16,188 nt of DNA from Bordetella parapertussis (GCA_945873925.1 CAMCES010000039.1:1-16188); one strand, 5' to 3'. Numbered from the stretch's first letter, positions 7,097 through 13,386 are shown. Made by a program: numbers and translations. The notes: generated by a model not told the origin, from the sequence alone.

Positions 7097-8149
7097 ATGA
7101 CCACCCCAACCGCTGCGTTGCCCATGGCTTTGACCATGGGCGACCCTGCGGGCATCGGTCCTGAAATCATTTTGAAAGCATTTTCACAAGCACCGCAGCG
7201 GATGCGTGGCTGTTGCGTGGTGGGCGACTTGTTCACGATGCAGCAACACCTCGCCTTGCTCGGCGGCTATGTGCATAAACAACTGACCTGTGTGGCTGTG
7301 CAGGATCTGCAAGCGGCCTGGTCTGTCCCAGCGCACCATGTGCCGGTGTTGCAAATCGACCCCCCCGCCAAAGAAGTTGTCCTGGGGCAAGTCAGTGCAG
7401 CTGCGGGACGCATGGCTGCCAACGCGGTCATTTGGGCCGCACGCGCTGCATTGAAAGGTGAGGTGTCAGCGCTGGTGACCGCACCCTTGCACAAAAAAGC
7501 ACTCTCACTCGCCGGCCTGGCGTACCCTGGCCACACTGAGTTGTTGCAAGCGCTGGCGGCAGAACACCTGGGTGTGAGGGAATCTGATCTGCCAGTGCGC
7601 ATGATGCTCACCAACTCAGGTCTGAGCACGGTTTTGGTGAGCATTCACGTGCCACTGAGGCAAGCGATAGAAGCAGTGACCACCGCCAATGTCTTGCAAA
7701 CCCTGCAAATCACCCACCAGGCTTGGCAAACACTGCACGGTCGTCCACCACGAATGGCTGTGGCGGGTGTCAATCCCCATGCTGGCGAGGAGGGATTGTT
7801 TGGCGCTGAAGAGCGCGAACACATTGCGCCAGCGATCGCATTGGCGCGAGCTCAGGGCATGCAGGTCAGCGGGCCCTTTGCGCCAGACACGGTGTTCATG
7901 CATGCCCACAGCCCAGCAGGGCGACAAGCGATTGACCTGGTGGTCGCCATGTACCACGACCAAGGCCTGATTCCTGTGAAGTTTCTGGGTTTGGCGCATG
8001 GGGTCAACCAGACCTTGGGACTGCCTTTTGTGCGCACCAGCCCTGACCATGGCACTGCGTTTGATATCGCTGGCAAGGGTTTGGCCGATCCAAGCAGCTT
8101 GATGGCGGCGGTCAGGGTAGCCCGTGGCGAGTCCTTGGTAACTATTTAG
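7097..8149 (+). CDS. pdxA: 4-hydroxythreonine-4-phosphate dehydrogenase
   Basis: NAD-dependent step of the DXP-dependent pyridoxal-phosphate pathway: oxidises 4-phosphohydroxy-L-threonine, whose decarboxylated product is condensed by PdxJ. The 350-residue protein has the motifs in order: TMGDPAGIGPE (13-23), TAPLHKKAL, PGHTE (144-148), the probable metal histidines H184 (SIHVPL), H228 (NPHAGEEGLFG) and H287 (MYHDQGLIPVKF), and SPDHGTAFDIAGKG. The start is the ATG at 7097, directly before the family N-terminus and 11 bases after nif3; the frame is open upstream inside nif3 without a match. The PdxA2 subfamily acts on four-carbon sugar-acid phosphates, and sequence alone does not exclude it, but there are no sugar-acid genes nearby. 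In E. coli pdxA sits with surA and ksgA; here it is between nif3 and petA. Confidence 0.94.
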   Translation: MTTPTAALPMALTMGDPAGIGPEIILKAFSQAPQRMRGCCVVGDLFTMQQHLALLGGYVHKQLTCVAVQDLQAAWSVPAHHVPVLQIDPPAKEVVLGQVSAAAGRMAANAVIWAARAALKGEVSALVTAPLHKKALSLAGLAYPGHTELLQALAAEHLGVRESDLPVRMMLTNSGLSTVLVSIHVPLRQAIEAVTTANVLQTLQITHQAWQTLHGRPPRMAVAGVNPHAGEEGLFGAEEREHIAPAIALARAQGMQVSGPFAPDTVFMHAHSPAGRQAIDLVVAMYHDQGLIPVKFLGLAHGVNQTLGLPFVRTSPDHGTAFDIAGKGLADPSSLMAAVRVARGESLVTI

Positions 8150-8174
8150 CTTGCTGGGGAAACTGGACTTGTGC

Positions 8175-8204
8175 TCGAACCATCCAAAAACGCTCGGTTA
8201 GAAT
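8175..8204 (+). promoter_or_regulatory. Candidate promoter for petABC
   Basis: The 96-base gap between pdxA and petA has a -10-like TAGAAT at 8199-8204, extended by an upstream T (TTAGAAT), with a weak -35-like TCGAAC at 8175-8180 and an 18-base spacer. The -10 runs into an 8-base palindrome, ATTTAAAT (8203-8210). The petA ribosome binding site (AGAGG, 8235-8239) is about 30 bases downstream. Plausible start of the bc1 operon; not proven. Confidence 0.4.
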
Positions 8205-8245
8205 TTAAATCTATCCAAATTGGCATTGACACGAAGAGGTATTTC

Positions 8246-8845
8246 ATGAGTGACACCACTGTTGACACTGACAAGCGCACCTGGTTGATTGCCTCTGGTT
8301 GCGCAGGTGCAGTAGGCGGCGCTGCCGTCGCGGTTCCTTTCATCAGCGCTTTCAGCCCGTCAGAGCGTGCCAAAGCAGCCGGCGCCGCTGTCGAAGTCGA
8401 CATTTCGACCATCAAGCCCGGACAAAAACTCACTGTTGAATGGCGTGGTAAACCTGTATGGATCGTTCGACGTACCCCTGAGCAGTTGGAATCCCTCAAA
8501 AAGGTGGAAGGTCAATTGGCTGACCCTGAGTCCAAACGCAACCCAGCTGAATTAACCCCTGACTATGCCCGCAACCAAGCTCGATCGATCAATCCCGAGT
8601 TTTTTGTCGGTGTTGGTATCTGCTCACACTTGGGTTGCTCGCCCAGTGAAAAATTCCAAATGGGCCCCCAAGCCTCTTTGCCAGATGATTGGCAGGGCGG
8701 GTTTTTTTGCCCTTGCCACGGATCCACATTCGACATGGCTGGCCGTGTCTACAAAAACAAACCTGCGCCAGACAACCTAGAAGTTCCGCCGCACATGTAT
8801 CTCTCTGATACCCGTTTGCTCATTGGTGAAGACAAGAAAGCATAA
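8246..8845 (+). CDS. petA: Ubiquinol-cytochrome c reductase, Rieske iron-sulfur subunit
   Basis: Rieske subunit of cytochrome bc1. It takes the first electron from ubiquinol at the Qo site and passes it to cytochrome c1 on the periplasmic side. The 199 residues contain one N-terminal membrane segment (about 13-34) and the cluster motifs CSHLGC (126-131) and CPCHGS (155-160): C126, H128, C155 and H158 bind the 2Fe-2S cluster, and C131 and C157 form the usual disulfide. The membrane segment is preceded by K10-R11-T-W-L-I, a Tat-type motif with KR in place of RR. The start at 8246 is set by AGAGG 6 bases upstream; the frame is open further upstream but that sequence overlaps the likely promoter. 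First gene of petABC, 12 bases before petB. Confidence 0.97.
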   Translation: MSDTTVDTDKRTWLIASGCAGAVGGAAVAVPFISAFSPSERAKAAGAAVEVDISTIKPGQKLTVEWRGKPVWIVRRTPEQLESLKKVEGQLADPESKRNPAELTPDYARNQARSINPEFFVGVGICSHLGCSPSEKFQMGPQASLPDDWQGGFFCPCHGSTFDMAGRVYKNKPAPDNLEVPPHMYLSDTRLLIGEDKKA

Positions 8846-8857
8846 AAGGCAAATCCC

Positions 8858-10255
8858 ATGGCTGAATTCAAAGACATTTCTCCCGACGCACCTGTCGCCG
8901 ACAAAGCCCTCAACTGGGTTGATAACCGGTTCCCTTTGTCAAAGCTCTTTAAAGAGCACATGAGCGAGTACTACGCACCCAAAAACTTCAACTTTTTTTA
9001 CTTTTTTGGCGTGCTATCCATGTTGGTGCTGGTCATACAGATTGTGACTGGCGTGTTCTTGGTGATGCATTACAAACCAGACGCTGACTTGGCTTTCGCG
9101 TCTGTCGAATACATCATGCGTGATGTGCCTTGGGGTTGGTTGATCCGCTACATGCACTCCACCGGCGCCTCGGCCTTCTTTGTGGTGGTCTACCTACACA
9201 TGTTCCGTGGGTTGATCTACGGCTCCTACCGCAAGCCGCGCGAATTGGTTTGGTTGTTTGGTTGCGCTATTTTCCTGGCTTTGATGGGCGAGGCCTTCAT
9301 GGGTTATTTGTTGCCATGGGGACAAATGTCTTATTGGGGCGCCCAAGTGATCGTCAACTTGTTCTCAGCCATTCCTTTGATCGGTCCAGATCTGGCTTTG
9401 CTGATCCGTGGTGATTACGTGGTGGGCGATGCCACCTTGAATCGCTTCTTCAGCTTCCATGTGATCGCTGTGCCCCTGGTGCTTTTGGGTTTGGTGGTCG
9501 CTCACATCATTGCGCTGCATGAAGTGGGTTCAAACAACCCTGATGGGGTTGAAATCAAAGCCCAAAAAGACGCCAATGGCATTCCCTTGGACGGTATCCC
9601 TTTCCACCCCTACTACACCGTTCACGACCTCATGGGCATCATAGGTTTCTTGCTGGTGTTTTGCGCCATCATCTTCTTTGCACCTGAGTTCGGCGGCTAT
9701 TTTCTCGAGTACAACAACTTCATTCCTGCGGACCCGCTGAAAACACCCTTGCATATTGCTCCTGTTTGGTACTTCACGCCTTACTACTCCATGTTGCGCG
9801 CCATCACCGGCGAAATGATGTATGCCTTGGTTCTTTGCGTTTTGGCTGCCGGGTATCTGATCTCAACCCAAGCGAACACCAACCTCACCAAGGCTGTGAT
9901 CATCGGTGGCGCTGCAGCTTTGGTGGTCTCCATGCTGGCCATCGATGCCAAATTCTGGGGTGTGGTTGTGATGGGTGGGGCGGTTGTTATTTTGTTTTTC
10001 TTGCCTTGGCTAGACCACTGTGAGGTCAAGTCGATTCGTTATCGCCCTGATTGGCACAAACACCTCTACGCCATCTTTGTCATCAATTTCTTTGTCCTTG
10101 GTTACCTTGGCATACAGCCCCCATCAGCCATTGGTGAACGGGTGTCTCAATTGGGCACTTTGTATTATTTTGGCTTTTTCTTGCTGATGCCATGGTGGAG
10201 TCGTTTGGGCCAAACCAAGCCTGTTCCCGACCGCGTGAACTTCACAGCACACTGA
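8858..10255 (+). CDS. petB: Ubiquinol-cytochrome c reductase, cytochrome b subunit
   Basis: Membrane core of the bc1 complex, carrying two b hemes and both quinone sites. The 465-residue protein has the full single-gene form (not split as in b6f), with extra membrane helices at the C-terminus (about 345-385 and 403-420, then 434-446). Heme ligands are H100 and H114 in the second helix, and H201 and H216 in the fourth. The Qo motif, PEWY in mitochondria and alphaproteobacteria, is PVWY here (302-305). RDVPWGW (88-94), the GYLLPWGQMSYWGAQV stretch (149-164) and NNPDG are further signatures. AAAAGG lies 8 bases before the ATG. The gene begins 12 bases after petA and ends 20 bases before petC. 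Confidence 0.98.
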   Translation: MAEFKDISPDAPVADKALNWVDNRFPLSKLFKEHMSEYYAPKNFNFFYFFGVLSMLVLVIQIVTGVFLVMHYKPDADLAFASVEYIMRDVPWGWLIRYMHSTGASAFFVVVYLHMFRGLIYGSYRKPRELVWLFGCAIFLALMGEAFMGYLLPWGQMSYWGAQVIVNLFSAIPLIGPDLALLIRGDYVVGDATLNRFFSFHVIAVPLVLLGLVVAHIIALHEVGSNNPDGVEIKAQKDANGIPLDGIPFHPYYTVHDLMGIIGFLLVFCAIIFFAPEFGGYFLEYNNFIPADPLKTPLHIAPVWYFTPYYSMLRAITGEMMYALVLCVLAAGYLISTQANTNLTKAVIIGGAAALVVSMLAIDAKFWGVVVMGGAVVILFFLPWLDHCEVKSIRYRPDWHKHLYAIFVINFFVLGYLGIQPPSAIGERVSQLGTLYYFGFFLLMPWWSRLGQTKPVPDRVNFTAH

Positions 10256-10275
10256 AAAGATCGGAGAACCCAAGC

Positions 10276-11031
10276 ATGAAAAAACTCATCTTCAGTGTGG
10301 TTTTGGCCTTAGCCGCTTCTTTTTCTGCACATGCTGCCACAGGTGGGATTGCCTGGGACAAAGCCCCCGATCGTCTCAACGACCTTGGCGCTTTACAAAA
10401 CGGTGCCAAGCTTTTTGTGAACTACTGCCTCAACTGTCATTCGGCCAGCTACATGCGATTCAATCGTCTCAGCGATATTGGCCTCACAGAACAACAGATC
10501 AAAGACAACCTGCTGTTCACCACAGACAAAGTGGGAGAAACCATGCGTGTCACCATGGACCCCAAGCAGGCCAAAGACTGGTTTGGTGGCAACCCCCCAG
10601 ACTTAACGGTGATAGCGCGTTCAAGGTCTGGCCCTGGTGGCTCAGGTGCGGACTACATCTATACCTATTTGCGCACTTACTACAGAGATGACACCAAACC
10701 CACCGGTTGGAACAACTTGGCCTTTCCCAATGCCGGCATGCCCCATGTGCTTTGGGAATTGCAAGGCCGGCGTTCCCCGGTATTTGAAGAGATTCAATCC
10801 CATGGAAACCCGGTTCAGGTGCTCAAAGGCTGGACCCAAGTGACACCTGGCAAACTCTCGTCTGCACAATACGACTCGGATGTTGCTGATTTGGTCAATT
10901 ACATGCAATGGATGTCAGACCCCACCCAGGGTACCCGAGTTCGTGTGGGTGTTTGGGTGATGTTGTACTTGCTGGTTTTCTTTTTCATTGCATGGCGTCT
11001 GAATGCCGCATACTGGAAAGATATTCGCTAA
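10276..11031 (+). CDS. petC: Ubiquinol-cytochrome c reductase, cytochrome c1 subunit
   Basis: Periplasmic c-type cytochrome of the bc1 complex that passes electrons from the Rieske protein to soluble cytochrome c. The 251-residue precursor has a Sec signal peptide (MKKLIFSVVLALAASFSAHA, cleavage after residue 20) and one heme-binding motif C51-L-N-C54-H55. M155 in FPNAGMPHVLW is the likely sixth heme ligand. One C-terminal anchor helix covers about 225-241. GGAGAA lies about 7 bases before the ATG at 10276; the frame is open upstream into petB but lacks a match there. Last gene of petABC, followed by a perfect hairpin in the gap before sspA. Confidence 0.97.
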   Translation: MKKLIFSVVLALAASFSAHAATGGIAWDKAPDRLNDLGALQNGAKLFVNYCLNCHSASYMRFNRLSDIGLTEQQIKDNLLFTTDKVGETMRVTMDPKQAKDWFGGNPPDLTVIARSRSGPGGSGADYIYTYLRTYYRDDTKPTGWNNLAFPNAGMPHVLWELQGRRSPVFEEIQSHGNPVQVLKGWTQVTPGKLSSAQYDSDVADLVNYMQWMSDPTQGTRVRVGVWVMLYLLVFFFIAWRLNAAYWKDIR

Positions 11032-11070
11032 GTCGATTTCGCTGCTGCAACCCACCCTTTGGTTGTTTTC

Positions 11071-11092
11071 AATGGGCCTTGATTGGCCCATT
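11071..11092 (+). terminator. Hairpin between petC and sspA, possible terminator or attenuator
   Basis: A perfect 8-base-pair inverted repeat, AATGGGCC and GGCCCATT, around a 6-base loop, in the 90-base petC-sspA gap. A weaker stem (CAACC 11048-11052 with GGTTG 11061-11065, then TTTT) lies just before it. The sequence after the main hairpin is T-rich but interrupted (TTTGCGTTTTT at 11096-11106), so this is not a textbook terminator. It may separate petABC from sspAB or reduce read-through. Confidence 0.45.
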
Positions 11093-11121
11093 CATGTTTG
11101 CGTTTTTCAGGAGCCACACCC

Positions 11122-11733
11122 ATGATGGTCTTGTATTCAGGTACTGTTTGCCCTTTTTCCCACCGCTGTCGTTTTGTTTTGTTTGAAAAAGGCATGGATT
11201 TTGAAATCCGAGATGTTGATCTCTACAACAAGCCAGAAGACATCAGTGTCATGAACCCCTATGGCCAGGTACCCATTTTGGTAGAGCGCGATCTGATTTT
11301 GTATGAGTCCAACATCATCAACGAGTACATCGATGAGCGTTTTCCGCATCCTCAATTGATGCCCGGTGATCCTGTTGACCGTGCACGTGTCCGTTTGTTT
11401 TTGCTCAACTTCGAGAAGGAACTCTTCACCCATGTGATCAATTTGGAGTCTCGTTCACAAAAAGCCAATGAAAAATTACTGGAAAAATCGCGCGCCCATA
11501 TCCGTGACCGTTTAACCCAATTAGCCCCGGTCTTTTTGAAAAACAAATTCATGCTGGGCGACAACTTCTCCATGTTGGATGTGGCCATTGCGCCGCTCTT
11601 GTGGCGCTTGGATCACTATGGCATTGAATTGTCCAAAAATGCCGCGCCTTTGCTGAAATATGCTGAGCGGATTTTTTCGCGTCCAGCCTACATCGAAGCA
11701 TTGACCCCTTCAGAAAAGGTCATGCGCAAGTAA
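11122..11733 (+). CDS. sspA: Stringent starvation protein A
   Basis: Glutathione-S-transferase-fold protein that binds RNA polymerase and alters promoter use under stress or starvation; it is not an active transferase. The 203 residues show the thioredoxin-like domain (MMVLYSGTVCPFSHRC, MNPYGQVPIL, ESNIINEYID) and the alpha-helical domain from about 85. The surface PHP motif, which matters for E. coli SspA function, is present at 75-77 (RFPHPQL). The start is the ATG at 11122, 8 bases after AGGAG (11109-11113); the second methionine at 11125 is also possible. sspA downstream of petC and upstream of sspB is a common proteobacterial arrangement. The stop is 9 bases before the preferred sspB start. 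Confidence 0.96.
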   Translation: MMVLYSGTVCPFSHRCRFVLFEKGMDFEIRDVDLYNKPEDISVMNPYGQVPILVERDLILYESNIINEYIDERFPHPQLMPGDPVDRARVRLFLLNFEKELFTHVINLESRSQKANEKLLEKSRAHIRDRLTQLAPVFLKNKFMLGDNFSMLDVAIAPLLWRLDHYGIELSKNAAPLLKYAERIFSRPAYIEALTPSEKVMRK

Positions 11734-11742
11734 TTTTTGTCC

Positions 11743-12177
11743 ATGATCAACATTACCCAGTCTTCTTCCACGCGGCCCTATTTGGTGCGTGCTCTGCATG
11801 AGTGGTGCGCTGACAATGGCTTCACGCCCTATGTTGCCGTGTCGGTGGATGACTCGGTGAAAGTGCCCCGTGAATACGTGAATAACGGTGAGATCGTGCT
11901 CAACGTCAGTTTTGATGCCACCAGTCATTTGCAGTTGACCAATGATTTGATTGTTTTCAAAGCAAGGTTTGGTGGGGTGGCTCGTGAAATTTCTGTGCCG
12001 ATGGCCAGAGTCATTGCGATCTACGCCAAAGAAAATGGCCAAGGCATGGCCTTTCCTGCGCCGGTGGATCCCGAACCAACCACCATCCATCCACAGCCCG
12101 ATTCGCCAAGCCCGCCGCCGACACCTGCCCCGTCAGGTGGCGGCGTTTCTCGCCCCCAGCTCAAGCGGGTGAAATAA
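11743..12177 (+). CDS. sspB: ClpXP protease specificity-enhancing factor SspB
   Basis: Adaptor that tethers ssrA-tagged and some other substrates to the ClpXP protease. The 144-residue protein has the SspB substrate-binding fold (STRPYLVRALHEWC, then NVSFDATSHLQL and FKARFGGVAREISVPMARVIAIYA). A flexible Pro-rich linker (about 107-136) follows, and the C-terminal ClpX-binding tail RPQLKRVK (137-144) fits the RPxLxxVK pattern of E. coli SspB. I prefer the ATG at 11743; a TTG two codons upstream (11737) keeps the frame, and neither has a clear ribosome binding site. It probably shares a transcript with sspA. A GC-rich hairpin (12116-12145) lies in the linker-coding region. Confidence 0.95.
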   Translation: MINITQSSSTRPYLVRALHEWCADNGFTPYVAVSVDDSVKVPREYVNNGEIVLNVSFDATSHLQLTNDLIVFKARFGGVAREISVPMARVIAIYAKENGQGMAFPAPVDPEPTTIHPQPDSPSPPPTPAPSGGGVSRPQLKRVK

Positions 12178-12203
12178 TTCACCAAGCGTTCTTCTGGCTT
12201 CGT

Positions 12204-12209
12204 TAGAAT
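12204..12209 (+). promoter_or_regulatory. Candidate -10 box (TAGAAT) for tRNA-Thr
   Basis: TAGAAT ends 9 bases before the first base of the tRNA gene, which would put the transcript start 2-4 bases upstream of the mature 5' end. The preceding T gives TTAGAAT, the same as before petA. The best -35-like hexamer (TTCACC, 12178-12183) has a long 20-base spacer, so the call is tentative. Confidence 0.4.
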
Positions 12210-12218
12210 ATGAACAAC

Positions 12219-12294
12219 GCCGATTTAGCTCAGTTGGTAGAGCAACCGCCTTGTAAGCGGTAGGTCATCAGTTCGAATCCGATAATCGGCACCA
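12219..12294 (+). tRNA. tRNA-Thr (anticodon TGT)
   Basis: Complete cloverleaf of 76 bases including an encoded CCA end (12292-12294). The acceptor stem GCCGATT pairs fully with AATCGGC, with discriminator A at 12291. The D stem is GCTC/GAGC; the anticodon stem ACCGC/GCGGT encloses CTTGTAA, giving anticodon TGT, which reads ACA and other ACN threonine codons. The T arm has the loop TTCGAAT and a five-pair stem with one A-C mismatch at its fourth pair (A12270 with C12279). A -10-like box lies just upstream and a strong terminator just downstream, so this is a single-gene transcription unit. Confidence 0.98.
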
Positions 12295-12298
12295 CACA

Positions 12299-12332
12299 AA
12301 CCAGCATCTTGCCAACAAGAGCTGGTTTTTTT
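12299..12332 (+). terminator. Rho-independent terminator of tRNA-Thr
   Basis: Two stacked stems, AACCAGC with GCTGGTT and TCTTG with CAAGA, separated only by a bulged A at 12306 and closed by a CCAA tetraloop. An unbroken T run at 12326-12332 overlaps the end of the stem. Only the plus strand has the T run, so it serves the tRNA and not the convergent acyltransferase gene, whose stop codon lies 4 bases further on. Confidence 0.9.
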
Positions 12333-12335
12333 CGG

Positions 12336-12926
12336 TCAATTGATCTTGAACTGTTGAGGGTTCTTGCCCTTGAAGCCCGCGTAAAAAGCCTTGATTTCCG
12401 CCATGTCTGCTTCCAGATTGCCGGTGGGAAGAAACGACGGGCCCAAGCCACTGTGCTTGGTTGAAAAGTCCATGTAGCCCAACACAATTGGCACCCGGGC
12501 GCCCAAGGCAATGAAGTAAAAACCGGTTTTCCAATGCGTTGACTTGCTGCGCGTACCCTCCGGTGGAACAACCAAATGGAGCGTGGATGGGGCATGCAGC
12601 AAAGTCTGTACCGAGGCTTCCACCAGGTTGTTGGCTTGCGATCGGTCAACAGGTATGCCGCCCAACCACCGCATCAGGTGTTTAAAAGGAAAACGGAACA
12701 ACTGTTGTTTGCCCATCCACTGGATATTGAGCTTCATGGCAAAAGCAACCATCAAGGTATAGGGAAAGTCCCAGTTGCTGGTGTGCGGTGCTGCAATGAT
12801 CACGCTTTGAGGGGTATTGGCGGGCATGCAACCGGTCAGTGTCCAGCCAAGCCGCCTCAGCATGCGCACGGACACCCATTGCAGGATGGGGCTGAGGACG
12901 GGCGTGGTGAAAACAGTGATTCGCAT
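12336..12926 (-). CDS. PlsC-like lysophospholipid acyltransferase family protein
   Basis: Probable 1-acyl-glycerol-3-phosphate-type acyltransferase, transferring an acyl chain to a lysophospholipid or related acceptor at the inner membrane; the acceptor is unknown. The 196-residue product has the family motifs in order: H48-TSNW-D53 (the HX4D catalytic motif), GGIPVDR (89-95), PPEGTRS (121-127) and VPIVLGYMDF (145-153), the expected block IV. There is no clear transmembrane helix beyond a hydrophobic N-terminus. I chose the ATG at 12926 because the alternative at 12968 adds 14 residues rich in Cys, Arg and His and overlaps an inverted repeat that looks regulatory; neither start has a clear ribosome binding site. 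It lies downstream of the DciA-like gene on the same strand and is convergent with tRNA-Thr. Confidence 0.85.
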   Translation of the reverse strand: MRITVFTTPVLSPILQWVSVRMLRRLGWTLTGCMPANTPQSVIIAAPHTSNWDFPYTLMVAFAMKLNIQWMGKQQLFRFPFKHLMRWLGGIPVDRSQANNLVEASVQTLLHAPSTLHLVVPPEGTRSKSTHWKTGFYFIALGARVPIVLGYMDFSTKHSGLGPSFLPTGNLEADMAEIKAFYAGFKGKNPQQFKIN

Positions 12927-12941
12927 ACAGCAGCGATGTGT

Positions 12942-12962
12942 TGTTATCCGCCTAAGATAACA
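12942..12962. promoter_or_regulatory. Inverted repeat upstream of the acyltransferase gene, possible operator
   Basis: TGTTATC and GATAACA form a perfect 7-base inverted repeat around a 7-base GC-rich spacer, 16 bases before the preferred acyltransferase start. The AT-rich arms and 14-base centre-to-centre spacing would suit a dimeric repressor, or the RNA could fold. No bound protein can be named. Confidence 0.35.
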
Positions 12963-12981
12963 CTTCATCAGAACTGGTTTG

Positions 12982-13299
12982 TCAGCGAGTGCTCATCACT
13001 TTGATACGTATTTGCTTGACGGCAAATCCCTTGGCGCGAAGGTGCGCCGAGATCGAAGGCAGCAGTTGGCGCAGTTTGGCGCCTGCGGCATTGTGTTGCA
13101 CCAGCAGGCACCAGCCGTCCTCGTCAATAGGACCTGCTTTGATTTGATCGCCTAAACCCGCTGGCAGCACAGCTTGAATGGCGTCGAGGTACTCGACAGA
13201 CTGGCGATGCACATCCAACAGGCTGGCCAATGAAGCAGACTGGGCAATGGCTGCCATGACCGGTGTACCTGGCGGGGGCTTGTGTGTTGGGCGAGACAT
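12982..13299 (-). CDS. DUF721 / DciA-like protein
   Basis: Short DUF721-family protein of 105 residues. DUF721 includes DciA, a loader of the replicative DnaB helicase in bacteria that lack DnaC/DnaI-type loaders. What can be seen is an N-terminal Pro/basic stretch, a helical LASLLDVHRQSVEYLDAIQAVLP segment and a C-terminal KH-like part (LLVQHNAAGAKLRQLLPSI, then AKGFAVKQIRIKV). The last block is the best family match. The gene is divergent from secA with about 100 bases between the starts, a location often seen for DUF721 genes in proteobacteria. The family call rests on short motifs and location; a helicase-loading role is inferred, not shown. No clear ribosome binding site precedes the ATG at 13299, and a CATAAT lies only 5 bases upstream of it. 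Confidence 0.7.
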   Translation of the reverse strand: MSRPTHKPPPGTPVMAAIAQSASLASLLDVHRQSVEYLDAIQAVLPAGLGDQIKAGPIDEDGWCLLVQHNAAGAKLRQLLPSISAHLRAKGFAVKQIRIKVMSTR

Positions 13300-13325
13300 G
13301 CGAAATTATGGACCTTGCAGACGGT

Positions 13326-13331
13326 TAAAAT
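13326..13331 (+). promoter_or_regulatory. Candidate -10 box (TAAAAT) for secA
   Basis: TAAAAT, preceded by T, lies 68 bases before the secA ATG in the divergent dciA-secA gap. No good -35 box is visible at 16-18 bases. The 100-base gap also has a CATAAT on the opposite strand (13305-13310), so both genes may be driven from here. Weak evidence. Confidence 0.3.
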
Positions 13332-13386
13332 CACTGGCTTCGACAAAGGAATCTGCGCCCGTGGCGTGCCCCCCGGCACTGAGTGG

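Noticed and set aside
8171..8245. Earlier start for petA
   Set aside because: The added 25 codons overlap the TAGAAT box, and the AGAGG site 6 bases before 8246 is the better start signal.
12934..12954. Stretch on the minus strand resembling the right half of the E. coli lac operator (GCGGATAACAA)
   Set aside because: An 11-base match without the left half-site or any lac-type gene nearby; treated as chance. The inverted repeat itself is reported separately.
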